Origin: an uncultured Bacteroidota bacterium
GTDB lineage: Bacteria; Bacteroidota; Bacteroidia; AKYH767-A; JABDAW01
Reading direction: 5' to 3'
NCBI GenBank assembly: GCA_903844645.1
Contig: CAIMUP010000115.1
Span: 1 to 40,008, forward strand
DNA: 40,008 nt
The stretch's first letter is position 1, and every line of letters begins with the position of its first letter. The notes below the pieces were generated by a model, which saw only the letters and a list, made by a program, of their open reading frames with translations, made no database searches and was not told the DNA's origin. The position numbers and the translations under genes are program-made. Of the stretch, positions 8,424-15,477 are shown piece by piece.

Positions 8424-8702
8424 TTATGGCGCGTCCCCTCCCGCCTCCCCACCAAAGTCCCCACCAAAAGGCGGTAGCGGTCGGGCTGTTCGGGGGTTCC
8501 GTTGCCGCCTCCCGCCAGAAAAGTCCCTACCAAAAGGCTGCAACCAAGCCCCTACCATCCCTCGCGCAGCAAACCACACAATCCCCCAAACCCTCAAGCA
8601 TCCTGACAGGAAATCGCCCCTTCGCGATTTCCTGTCAGGTTGCTGATTTTATTAGATGCAACCATACAGGAGCTTCGCACCTGTCAGGATGCTTGAACAA
8701 TC
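8424..8702. repeat. Dispersed C-rich element, copy 1
   Basis: The first ~150 bp (opening TTATGGCGCGTCCCCTCCCG and ending CCATCCCTCGCGCAGCAAAC) match 39457-39607 with only scattered differences. The second half holds strong inverted repeats. CCTGACAGGAAATCGC (8602-8617) pairs perfectly with 8624-8639 around a 6-nt loop. An outer 17-bp pair joins 8594-8610 and 8680-8696. The element is C-rich on this strand, unlike neighbouring DNA. Array C begins 9 bp after it. No transposase is present, so a REP/MITE-like noncoding element is the best description. Confidence 0.8.
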
Positions 8703-8710
8703 ATCTTTTT

Positions 8711-8857
8711 GAAAAATGGTGTCGAGTTTTTGGAAAATGGTGTCGAGTTTTTGAAAAATGGTGTCGAGTTTTTGAAAAATGGTGTCGACTATTTGAAAAA
8801 TGGTGTCGAGTTTTTAGAAAATGGTGTCGAGTTTTTGAAAAATGGTGTCGTCTTTGG
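8711..8857. repeat. Tandem array C, seven 21-bp units
   Basis: Units start every 21 bp from 8711 with GAAAAATGGTGTCGAG plus a T-run. Units are nearly identical; the 8774 and 8837 units vary in the last third. Open frames exist in both directions only because 21 is divisible by three. Confidence 0.95.
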
Positions 8858-9053
8858 GTCAAAGCCAATAACCTTTCCACCATCCCCAATTTAAAACCGC
8901 CGTAAAGGCTGATTAAAAGCAAAATTAGGAGGGCAACTTATTTTCATCCCCCGAAACCGCCCCTTTTATCCTCCCAAACCGAATCTTAAACTATAAAACA
9001 GCCCCTAAAATGCGCTCCACGCTCTAAAAACCGATTGTGGCACTATACTCTAT
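8858..9053. other. Noncoding stretch without recognised features
   Basis: Between array C and the palindrome downstream of marR I see no gene, promoter or convincing hairpin. The sequence is C-rich on the + strand. Confidence 0.55.
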
Positions 9054-9072
9054 GGGTTTAAAGTTTAAACCC
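9054..9072. terminator. Perfect palindrome GGGTTTAAA-G-TTTAAACCC downstream of marR
   Basis: Nine-bp arms around one base form a perfect palindrome that ends 6 nt beyond the marR stop (minus strand). It uses the same GTTTAAA heptamer as the neighbouring hairpins. Terminator or mRNA-end hairpin is the natural reading, although no T-run follows. Confidence 0.5.
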
Positions 9073-9078
9073 CTTTCC

Positions 9079-9528
9079 TTATCCTCGCAATTTGTCGAGG
9101 AGGAAATTCAGGGTATGCATCTCGTCTTTCGACAGGTTTTTGAGATGTCTTTCATATTCCGGCAGGCGTTTGTCCAATTCCTCGAGCACCCGCAAGCCAT
9201 CCACGCTAATCAGCACATCGCAATGTCGCCGGTCGAATTCAGCAACCGTTCGCTCCACAAATTCCTTCTTCACCAAGTTATCCACCAACCGAGAGGCATC
9301 GCAGTTTTTATCCAGCATCCGCTCCTTTAATAATTTGATGGTCGCCGGCTTCGGATGCTGCCCCCGCAGGATGCGCAGAATGTTGAATTGCTGGGACGTG
9401 AGGTTGAATTCCTTGAATAATTTCTCGCCAAAACCATTCAGCCAGTTGGCGGTATAGAGGATATTAACAGTCACTTTTTGCTGGTCGCTCTTGAAATCTT
9501 TTTGTCGAATTTCGTCTTCTAATTTCAT
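9079..9528 (-). CDS. MarR family transcriptional regulator
   Basis: This 149-aa winged-helix regulator resembles MarR proteins along its length: an N-terminal dimer helix, then NLTSQQFNILRILRGQHPKPATIKLLKERML (helix-turn-helix, from about residue 42). A wing follows, with DASRLVDNLVKKEFVERTVAEFDRRHCDVLISVDG, including the D-R-R wing residues, and a C-terminal dimer helix. It probably represses or modulates neighbours in response to a small ligand. The gene lies at the 3' end of a minus-strand series yceI - yceI - pirin - marR, a grouping seen in other Bacteroidota. A candidate operator palindrome overlaps the yceI promoter (11782-11793). Heptamer hairpins flank it on both sides. Confidence 0.9.
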   Translation of the reverse strand: MKLEDEIRQKDFKSDQQKVTVNILYTANWLNGFGEKLFKEFNLTSQQFNILRILRGQHPKPATIKLLKERMLDKNCDASRLVDNLVKKEFVERTVAEFDRRHCDVLISVDGLRVLEELDKRLPEYERHLKNLSKDEMHTLNFLLDKLRG

Positions 9529-9540
9529 AAGAAAGTTTAA

Positions 9541-9592
9541 AGTTTAAGGTTTAAGGTTTTGGATGTCGTTATGCAACCCTAAACCTTAAACT
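9541..9592. repeat. Heptamer-built inverted repeat between pirin and marR
   Basis: AGTTTAAGGTTTAAGGTT (9541-9558) pairs with AACCCTAAACCTTAAACT (9575-9592) with one mismatch and a 16-nt loop. It lies just after the pirin stop and before the marR start, so it could attenuate marR transcription or stabilise pirin mRNA. Confidence 0.75.
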
Positions 9593-9599
9593 CTTTTGA

Positions 9600-10310
9600 T
9601 TAATTCATTGGAACTTCAATCACCAATATCTCGCTTTCGGTGGACGGTACGAAGGATACTTTGTCGGTTTCCGTAACCGCCACGGCATCTCTTTCATCGA
9701 GCACCTTGCCCACTACCGTTACCTTGCCGGAAATTATAAAAACATAAATCCCGTTGCCCGGCTTTTTGATTTTATAGGTGGCATTGATGCCGCGAGCATA
9801 CCTCCCCATCGAGATATAGGCATCCTGATTGATCCAGATAGACTCGCCCGTTTCGTCTGGCGACACCACGAAATCGAAACGATTCCTGCGGAAGTCGGGC
9901 TGAAAAAAACGCTGGTCGTAGCGTGGTTCAATGTCTCTTTCTTTTGGGAATATCCATATCTGCAACAACTGGAGTTCCTCCGTACCCGATGGATTAAATT
10001 CGGAATGGGTAATGCCCGTTCCGGCAGACATAATCTGCACTTCGTGGGTCTTGATTACGGATGTATTGCCCATGCTGTCCTTGTGTTCCACACTCCCTTT
10101 CAAAACAATGGTTACGATTTCCATGTTCTCATGCGGGTGCGTTCCGAAGCCTTTGCCGGCAGCTACTGTATCATCATTCAATACCCTCAACATTCCGAAA
10201 TGAACCCGTTCCGGATTCTGATAATCGGCAAAACTAAAACTGTGATAGGTCTTTAACCATCCATGGTCTGCGTGCCCTCTGTCTGACGCTTTGATAATTT
10301 CTGTCTTCAT
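9600..10310 (-). CDS. Pirin family bicupin protein (YhhW-like)
   Basis: The 236-aa protein is a two-cupin, metal-binding pirin. Pirins of this type show quercetin 2,3-dioxygenase activity in vitro or act as redox/electrophile-linked regulators. The N-terminal cupin has H58 and H60 in GTHPHENME, then H102 and E104 in GITHSEFN, the expected 3-His/1-Glu metal site. The opening DRGHADHGWLKTYHSFSFADY is the typical pirin signature. The length matches YhhW (about 230 aa). The yceI gene is upstream and marR downstream on the same strand, consistent with a stress-responsive group. An imperfect TAATTTAG lies in the leader but is a weak promoter match. Confidence 0.93.
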   Translation of the reverse strand: MKTEIIKASDRGHADHGWLKTYHSFSFADYQNPERVHFGMLRVLNDDTVAAGKGFGTHPHENMEIVTIVLKGSVEHKDSMGNTSVIKTHEVQIMSAGTGITHSEFNPSGTEELQLLQIWIFPKERDIEPRYDQRFFQPDFRRNRFDFVVSPDETGESIWINQDAYISMGRYARGINATYKIKKPGNGIYVFIISGKVTVVGKVLDERDAVAVTETDKVSFVPSTESEILVIEVPMN

Positions 10311-10379
10311 CTTATTTTGCTTCTGTTTTATGGTTTTTAACAGCCGCTAAATTATAAAAAGTTTGGGAAAGAGAAAGAG

Positions 10380-10473
10380 AAGTAAGTTTAAGGTTTAAAG
10401 TCTAAGGTTTAAAGTTTAAAGTTTGGAATACTACAAAACTTTAAACCTTAGACTTTAAACCTTAAACTTACTT
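10380..10473. repeat. 38-bp perfect hairpin of 7-bp units overlapping the yceI stop codon
   Basis: Positions 10380-10417 pair perfectly with 10436-10473, leaving an 18-nt loop. Both arms are strings of GTTTAAG/GTTTAAA/GTCTAAG heptamers. The right arm contains the stop codon of the yceI gene (10468-10470), so the coding end is part of the stem. It should form a very stable RNA hairpin on either strand, acting as a terminator or 3'-end protector for yceI mRNA. Confidence 0.9.
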
Positions 10474-11076
10474 AGCCTTTGGTTTGGTCAATTCAAAGTT
10501 ACAAAGGAAATTGATTTCATCGCTTACTACGGCATCGCCAGCACCGGTTTTGTCGTTCCATTTCAATTTGTAATCCTGACGATTAATCTTTCCTGCGACC
10601 TTGAATCCGGCACGGGTGTTGCCCCAATTGTCATTCATCTTGCCATTATATACTACGGCAAGTTCTACTTGTTTGGTAACATCGCGAATGGTTAAATCGC
10701 CAATAAGGATGTACTTTTTGCCATCCATTTTCTTAAACGATTTGCTTTTGAATGTCAGGTTCGGGAATTTCTCGGCATTAAAGAAATCATCCGACTTGAC
10801 GTGCTTGTCGCGCATCTCATTCCCGGTGCTGATGCTGCTGACATCTACGGTAAAGAGTACATTCAGGTTCTTGAAATCTTCATCATCGGAGGTGATGACG
10901 CCATCGAATTTCTTGAACTCACATTCCACATCGTTGATGCCCATGTGGGTAACGGTTCCGGTAACTTTGGAGTGACCTCCGTCCACTTTCCAGGTAATCG
11001 GACCTTGTCCGAAAACATTCATTGTTGCTACAAGAGCAAGGCTGATTAACAGCGATAACATTTTTACGTTTTTCAT
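10468..11076 (-). CDS. YceI family protein with signal peptide
   Basis: This 202-aa YceI/lipocalin-like barrel protein is expected to bind a polyisoprenoid or similar lipid in the periplasm. Residues 1-23 form a Sec signal (MKNVKMLSLLISLALVATMNVFGQ). The mature part shows the family pattern: W-x-V-D-x-x-H-S-K, HMGI, EFKKFDGVI, then MRDKHVKSDDFFNAEKFPNLTFKSKSF, GDLTIRDVTKQVEL and the GFKVAGKINRQDYKLKWND end. It lies 33 bp downstream of a second yceI copy whose frame is broken. The two probably share the promoter at 11761-11790. Its 3' end is embedded in the 38-bp heptamer hairpin. Confidence 0.93.
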   Translation of the reverse strand: MKNVKMLSLLISLALVATMNVFGQGPITWKVDGGHSKVTGTVTHMGINDVECEFKKFDGVITSDDEDFKNLNVLFTVDVSSISTGNEMRDKHVKSDDFFNAEKFPNLTFKSKSFKKMDGKKYILIGDLTIRDVTKQVELAVVYNGKMNDNWGNTRAGFKVAGKINRQDYKLKWNDKTGAGDAVVSDEINFLCNFELTKPKAK

Positions 11077-11109
11077 TTTCTTCTTTTATTAAATTATTAT
11101 TATTATTGA

Positions 11110-11697
11110 TTATTTTCTTGTCAGTTCCAGGTCGCAATTGATCTTCACATTCTTGCCCACCATCGCGCTTCCTGTTTCGAGCAGGGCATTCCATTTCAAA
11201 TCAAAATCGAAACGATTGATGACTCCCGTAACCTTGAATCCGACGCGGGTGAATCCATAAGGATCGACAATTTGTCCGCCGTAAGTTACTTGGAATTCTA
11301 CCTCTTTGGTAATATCCCTGATGGTCAGGTTTCCGCGTACCTTGTAGGTTTCCGCTTCTTCATCATCAGGATTAATGACTCCAACAACGGCTGTGCTTTT
11401 GAACACGATTTCAGGGAATTTTTCGGCATTAAAAAAATCATCTGACAAAAGATGACCATTCCGATCTGCCATTTCTGTTTCGATGCTCTTCACATCAATC
11501 CGCACTTCGACATCGCCGCCTGCGAAGCCATTTTTTAAGGAATTCGCTTCTACTTTAAACGAATTAAAGTGTCAATGCGCTTCCGAAATTACCATGTGCC
11601 GAACTGAAAATCCGATGCGTGAGTGCATCGCATCCAGCGTCCAGGTTGTCTTTTCTGTGGTGTCATCTGCGACACCGATTGTTTCTAAATTTTCCAT
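11110..11697 (-). pseudogene. YceI family gene interrupted by an in-frame TGA at a conserved Gly position
   Basis: Reading from the ATG at 11697 gives a normal YceI start (WTLDAMHSRIGFSVRHMVIS at codons 19-38), then EAH and a TGA at codon 42 (11572-11574). After it the frame continues as HFNSFKVEANSL and the rest of a full YceI domain to 11110. The TGA falls where the family has Gly before x-F-x-x-F, so one base change (GGA to TGA) explains it. No signal peptide is present, so the product would be cytosolic, unlike its neighbour. TGA is a normal stop elsewhere in this window (for example at 1320-1322), so recoding is unlikely. The gene has the best promoter in the region, so it is a recent mutation, a sequencing error or rare readthrough. 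Confidence 0.8.
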
Positions 11698-11760
11698 TTT
11701 TTACTTAATTATTTATTATTATTATTTATTGTTTCAAACCTCTACTTTTTTTCAAGGGCG

Positions 11761-11790
11761 CAAAGATATGAAAAAAATTAGATGTTGCAA
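11761..11790 (-). promoter_or_regulatory. Promoter TTG-N19-TATCTTTG for the yceI pair
   Basis: On the minus strand TTG (11788-11790) and TATCTTTG (11761-11768) are separated by exactly 19 bp, the preferred Bacteroidota spacing. Transcription would start about 55-60 nt before the first yceI ATG. Confidence 0.8.
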
Positions 11791-11793
11791 CAT
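11782..11793. promoter_or_regulatory. Candidate MarR operator ATGTTGCAACAT
   Basis: This perfect 12-bp palindrome covers the -33 TTG of the yceI promoter. MarR-type dimers bind short palindromes in such positions. The link to the marR gene 2.2 kb away in the same gene group is inference. Confidence 0.45.
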
Positions 11794-11810
11794 TTATTTA
11801 TAAATTTTAA

Positions 11811-11826
11811 CTTTTGCCCGCAAAAG
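11811..11826. promoter_or_regulatory. Second palindrome CTTTTGC-CC-GCAAAAG
   Basis: Seven-bp perfect arms around CC lie between the yceI promoter and array D. It may be a second operator half or the end structure of the region. No hairpin-terminator T-run is visible on the relevant strand. Confidence 0.35.
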
Positions 11827-11830
11827 ATTT

Positions 11831-11969
11831 AGCCAAACTCATTCCAAGTTAAGCCAAACTCGTTCCAAGTTAAGCCAAACTCGTTCCAAGTTAAGCCAAA
11901 CTCGTTCCAAGTTAAGCCAAACTCGTTCCAAGTTAAGCCAAACTCGTTCCAAGTTAAGCCAAACTCGTT
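11831..11969. repeat. Tandem array D, six full 21-bp units plus a partial
   Basis: Units start every 21 bp from 11831 with AGCCAAACTCGTTCCAAGTT; only the first differs by one base (CATT instead of CGTT). One + strand frame contains TAA in every unit. It is the most homogeneous array in the window. Confidence 0.96.
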
Positions 11970-12077
11970 TTCGGAGACCCTCTTTAGAGGAATTACAATA
12001 GGAAAGCCCTTTTGATCACTCCTATATTATAGGAGGCATCGGAAAATGGTGGGGAGGAGAGCGTTTGTGAATTTTAT

Positions 12078-12875
12078 TTAGTACCCGATATCACCCCATT
12101 TTTCAAACACTCCCAAGCCGAATAAGGCGAAATCGTATTTCACTGGGTCGTTAGGGTCGAATTTTTTGAGCATATCGGTCAGCTCGACGACGGCTTTCCA
12201 ATCATCTTGCTTCCTATTTAATAAGCCTAAAGTCCGCGCCACCCTCCCCGAATGAATATCCAAGGGGCATACCAATTGGCTTGGATTAAGGTCTTTCCAC
12301 AAACCGAAATCAACGCCATTTTTATCACTCCGAATCATCCATCGGAGGAACATGTTGATGCGTTTCGAGGCAGAATTATTAGTAGGATCAGAAAAATGTT
12401 TCTCGGTACGGTACGATTTATTTCCTTCAAAAAAGATGGTTCGGAATGCGGCAATTCCATTCATCATATTGGCATCTTTTTTAGTAATCGAGGAAGAAAA
12501 AAGAGGATGAATGCCGCCATGATTTTGGTAAATATTCTGGAGAGAATTGATGAAGCAAATGCAGTCCTTGCCGTTGAATGTGCGATAGACAAATTTCTCG
12601 AACGGCTTCATCTCTTTCTTGGAATGATTTAAGATAAAATCGTGCGGAGAATTGTCCATCAACGCCATCAATTTCGTCGCCGATTTGATAATCGAAACCC
12701 GCTGTCCCCACGCAATGGTCGCCGTAAGAAAGGCTGCGATCTCGATGTCCTCCTTCTTATTATAACCATGTGGAATAGAAATAGGATCACTCTCGATAAA
12801 AGATGTTTGATTGTATTGAAGATGCTTGGCTTCCAGAAACTCAAACAGGTCCACCTCCGACAACGATTTATTCAT
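12078..12875 (-). CDS. TIGR02757 (DUF2400) family protein
   Basis: The gene encodes a 265-aa protein from the ATG at 12875; a TTG seven codons upstream would run into the terminator stem region and is not used. The sequence shows the family's conserved blocks: ESDPISIPHGYNKKEDIEIAAFLTATIAWGQR near the N-terminus, FLRWMIRSDKNGVDFGLW, PLDIHSGRVARTLGLL and the closing FDPNDPVKYDFALFGLGV. The last blocks resemble the helix-hairpin-helix arrangement of DNA glycosylases, but the function of TIGR02757 proteins is not established. It is soluble and probably a stand-alone gene, just downstream of the peptide operon's terminator. Confidence 0.88.
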   Translation of the reverse strand: MNKSLSEVDLFEFLEAKHLQYNQTSFIESDPISIPHGYNKKEDIEIAAFLTATIAWGQRVSIIKSATKLMALMDNSPHDFILNHSKKEMKPFEKFVYRTFNGKDCICFINSLQNIYQNHGGIHPLFSSSITKKDANMMNGIAAFRTIFFEGNKSYRTEKHFSDPTNNSASKRINMFLRWMIRSDKNGVDFGLWKDLNPSQLVCPLDIHSGRVARTLGLLNRKQDDWKAVVELTDMLKKFDPNDPVKYDFALFGLGVFEKWGDIGY

Positions 12876-12900
12876 TTTAGATTGGATTTTTATCAATAAA

Positions 12901-12928
12901 AAACGGAGTGAAATGATTCACTCCGTTT
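12901..12928 (-). terminator. Intrinsic terminator of the small-peptide operon
   Basis: AAACGGAGTGAA (12901-12912) pairs perfectly with 12917-12928 around a 4-nt loop. Read on the minus strand the stem is followed by a T-run, the classical layout. It separates the peptide operon from the TIGR02757 gene. Confidence 0.85.
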
Positions 12929-12985
12929 ATAATTCACTCCCTCCCCAAGGGAAATGACAATTAGGTTAATTATAATAAATAAAGA

Positions 12986-13171
12986 CTATTTAAGTCCCCA
13001 GCCGCTCTGCTCTGTGCCTATTGCAACAAAGGATTGACCAGTAGCTGCGTCAATAAAATTGACTTTTTCTTTTCCACTATTACCTTCGACATTATCTTTG
13101 GTAACAGTAATGTCGGCACAAGTGCAGTTGATTCCGCAGGACATCAACAAGCAAACTAAGATTTCTACCAT
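12986..13171 (-). CDS. Small hydrophobic-leader peptide 3, core IGTEQSGWGLK
   Basis: This is the third gene of a three-gene operon. It encodes 61 residues: a hydrophobic start (MVEILVCLLMSCGINCTC) with three or four Cys, a polar middle with DITVTKDNVEG and VNFIDAATGQSF, and the invariant end AIGTEQSGWGLK. The hydrophobic segment carries Glu rather than Lys/Arg before it, so it is not a textbook Sec signal. It differs most from the other two in the leader but keeps the C-terminal 11 residues exactly. I do not recognise the family. The leader pattern plus fixed tail suggests an exported or membrane-displayed peptide whose C-terminus is the active part. Confidence 0.75.
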   Translation of the reverse strand: MVEILVCLLMSCGINCTCADITVTKDNVEGNSGKEKVNFIDAATGQSFVAIGTEQSGWGLK

Positions 13172-13198
13172 GACTTTGTTTATTTAGTTAATAAAAGT

Positions 13199-13381
13199 TT
13201 ATTTTAGACCCCAACCGCTTTGTTCAGTACCAATCATAACATAACCGTTACATGGGGCTTGGTCGAAGAACATCACATGCTCTGTACCATTTGGTTCGAA
13301 AGTGTCTGACACAATAGTTATGTCACCTGGATTTGCTTTTACTCCTATCGAAAGGAGGATCGCGATAATAATTTCAATCAT
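13199..13381 (-). CDS. Small hydrophobic-leader peptide 2, core IGTEQSGWGLK
   Basis: The second gene of the operon encodes 60 residues: MIEIIIAILLSIGVKANPGD, then DITIVSDTFEPNGTEHVMFFD, then the fixed tail MIGTEQSGWGLK. The N-terminal 20 residues are almost identical to peptide 1, and the DNA encoding them also matches closely, so the pair arose by recent duplication. Spacing is 45 bp to peptide 1 and 27 bp to peptide 3, each gap A/T-rich with a similar TAACTAAA-type leader before the ATG. The leader ends in a short-side-chain stretch (VKANPGD) that could be a cleavage region; this is inference. Confidence 0.78.
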   Translation of the reverse strand: MIEIIIAILLSIGVKANPGDITIVSDTFEPNGTEHVMFFDQAPCNGYVMIGTEQSGWGLK

Positions 13382-13426
13382 AATAATTTGTTTTTAGTTA
13401 TTTATTTGTTTTAATAATGTTTCTCT

Positions 13427-13660
13427 TTATTTAAGACCCCAGCCACTCTGTTCGGTACCAATAGGGTTAATCGTAGCAGGAGCAATGCCCCAGCCGCTTT
13501 GTTCAGTTCCAATCATGGAATAAGAATTCCCGTTGGAATTGTCATAAAATGTAACTTGTTCTACTCCGCCTGGTGTAGAAGTGTCTGATAAAATTTGGAT
13601 GTCTCCAGGGTTTGCTTTTACTCCTATCGAGAGGAGGATTGCGATGATAATCTCTAACAT
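13427..13660 (-). CDS. Small hydrophobic-leader peptide 1 with duplicated core
   Basis: The first gene of the operon encodes 77 residues. The leader is MLEIIIAILLSIGVKANPGD and the middle is DIQILSDTSTPGGVEQVTFYD. It then has two copies of the core: MIGTEQSGWGIA, a linker of about six residues, and PIGTEQSGWGLK. Duplication of only the C-terminal segment is the pattern expected when the tail is the functional unit, as in multi-core RiPP precursors or propeptides of signalling peptides. No modification enzyme, ABC peptidase-exporter or immunity gene is adjacent. A perfect TTG-N19-TAATTTTG promoter lies about 110-140 nt upstream. The divergent neighbour is the TPR-like protein at 13867. Confidence 0.82.
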   Translation of the reverse strand: MLEIIIAILLSIGVKANPGDIQILSDTSTPGGVEQVTFYDNSNGNSYSMIGTEQSGWGIAPATINPIGTEQSGWGLK

Positions 13661-13767
13661 AATAGTAATTTTTAATTATTTATTTGGTTCGTATTGTTTT
13701 TTTTCCTAATTTTGTCGCCTGAATCTTAATCATGACTTTTGAAACGATATATAACTTATTCACGGTG

Positions 13768-13797
13768 CAAAATTACAGAGGATTTTGCAATGGGCAA
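13768..13797 (-). promoter_or_regulatory. Promoter TTG-N19-TAATTTTG for the peptide operon
   Basis: On the minus strand TTG (13795-13797) and TAATTTTG (13768-13775) have the preferred 19-bp spacing. The predicted 5' leader is about 100 nt. The opposite gene starts at 13867, so regulation of both could be coupled in this 206-bp region. Confidence 0.8.
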
Positions 13798-13866
13798 TGG
13801 ACAAAGATTTCCATTTCGGACAAACACCTAAATTATTGAAATAAAAACACAAAAATACAATTCATT

Positions 13867-15453
13867 ATGAGCACATTAGAAAACAGCACTACACCCATTA
13901 AAGTTTTAGTAAAAGGGTTAACAAACGAAGAAATAAATTCCGTTAGACGGTATTTAAATTGCTTTGATGAGATATTTGGTAACACAAAAACCAAAACCGC
14001 GAACCTCTTTGATTTGGTAATTTCTGAAGAAATCTTGACTGATGAGGAAATTATGTTTAACATTTATTCAAATACGGCAAGTATTGAAGCATTTGATAAA
14101 CTTTCAAAAAGATTGGTTGAAAAAATTCATGAATGTTTGTTATTAGATATTAATGTCGAAAGAAAGGATGCATACCCTGATTACGTTAAAGCGACTATTG
14201 ATGTAAGAAAAAAAATTATGCAAGCTCATATTCTACTTGGTAGAGCCTTAACTAAAGATATCAATGGCTTTTATGATAAGATTATAATCAAAGCAAAAAA
14301 GTTTGAATTGTATTCAGAACTTGTTGAAGTGCTTCATCTTAAACAGATGTATTTAGGTTTAAGAAACGGTAGTGTTGAATACAATAAAATAGGAGAGGAA
14401 ATTGTTTTTTATGAGAATTGCAGAGTGGCTTCCTATAAAGCATGTGATGCGTACTATAAATTTGTGGTCAATAATGACTTTTCATCAATCAATAAGGTTG
14501 ACATAGGTAGATTAGAAGAATTTATTATGGAACTTAAAGGTCTATACACTTTAACTAATTCTGCAAATGTCGGTTATTTCCTTTTCTTAATGGAGTTCGA
14601 GTTATTCCAAAAGAAAGGTTTATATGAGGAAGCTAAATCTTCTTGCCTGAAATTAGTTGAGTTGATTCAAGAAAACCCCGCAATTTATCAGAAAAGACGA
14701 CTTGGTTCCGCTTTCGTGAACTTATCTATCAATGAATTGCATACTTATGACTTTAAGGCTTCCGGTCTTCATGCCCGATTGGCTCAAGATTATTTCAACA
14801 AGAACACTATCAATCACGGTATTGCTAAGGAAACAGAATTTTATTCCTACTTCTTCCAAGGTGATCTCGATAAGGCAGATTCTGTAATAAATTCCCTGTT
14901 GAAAGAAACCAATTCCGATTCTGAATTCCTCGAAAGCAAGCGATCTTTCCTCGCTGCCAATGTCGCTTTCTTGATGAATGAAAAGAAAAATATCAATCTC
15001 CTTTTAAACGAAACCAATGCCGTAAGCAAAGACAAGGAAGGCTGGAACATTGGCATCCGAATTCTTTCGATAATGAGCCAGATAGAGGCGGGGGTTAATG
15101 ATCCCGCCGAGGCACAGGTTGAAAGTATGCGCAAACATATCGAGAGGACGATGAAAGACAAAGATGTTCGAGGAAGAGATGTTACCATTCTTCGGATTTT
15201 GAATGAATTAGTCAACCAAAGTTTCGACTTCGCGGCGGTTTGGAAGAGCCGTAAGCAGTTGTTTGATCAATTGGCTTCGGAAGATAAGGACCAGCGGTGG
15301 GAAATGGACAGCCATGAACTGATTATTTTCCATGAGTGGTTCAAGTCTAAAGTTTTCGGAACGGTTTACCCTGCGAAGATAGAAAACAGTCCCAAGGTTG
15401 TTGTCGCTATGGAGGAAGAGTTTGCGCTTCTCTCCAAGGTCGGGAGCAACTAA
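13867..15453 (+). CDS. Large all-helical TPR-like protein, candidate peptide sensor
   Basis: The 528-aa protein is soluble with no signal or membrane segment. Residues 15-90 form an N-terminal helical domain (LTNEEINSVRRYLNCFDEIFG, then a NLFDLV block and AFDKLSKRLVEKIHECLL) with the layout of a broad Bacteroidota family of ~500-aa proteins of unknown role. From about residue 110 to 500 it consists of paired helices with TPR-like spacing (for example YEEAKSSCLKLVELI, FFQGDLDKADSVINSLL, KSRKQLFDQLAS). No DNA-binding helix-turn-helix is obvious. It is divergent from the three-peptide operon and 24 bp from mnmH. TPR folds bind short peptides in RRNPP-type systems of Firmicutes. That comparison is an inference, since no alignment was made. 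Confidence 0.75.
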   Translation: MSTLENSTTPIKVLVKGLTNEEINSVRRYLNCFDEIFGNTKTKTANLFDLVISEEILTDEEIMFNIYSNTASIEAFDKLSKRLVEKIHECLLLDINVERKDAYPDYVKATIDVRKKIMQAHILLGRALTKDINGFYDKIIIKAKKFELYSELVEVLHLKQMYLGLRNGSVEYNKIGEEIVFYENCRVASYKACDAYYKFVVNNDFSSINKVDIGRLEEFIMELKGLYTLTNSANVGYFLFLMEFELFQKKGLYEEAKSSCLKLVELIQENPAIYQKRRLGSAFVNLSINELHTYDFKASGLHARLAQDYFNKNTINHGIAKETEFYSYFFQGDLDKADSVINSLLKETNSDSEFLESKRSFLAANVAFLMNEKKNINLLLNETNAVSKDKEGWNIGIRILSIMSQIEAGVNDPAEAQVESMRKHIERTMKDKDVRGRDVTILRILNELVNQSFDFAAVWKSRKQLFDQLASEDKDQRWEMDSHELIIFHEWFKSKVFGTVYPAKIENSPKVVVAMEEEFALLSKVGSN

Positions 15454-15477
15454 TTTTTTCTCCTACAACAGTATTTA

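Noticed and set aside
11572-11574. TGA recoded as Gly (code 25) or as selenocysteine
   Set aside because: TGA ends other genes here normally, the organism is Bacteroidota-like, and YceI has no Sec tradition. Mutation or sequencing error is simpler.
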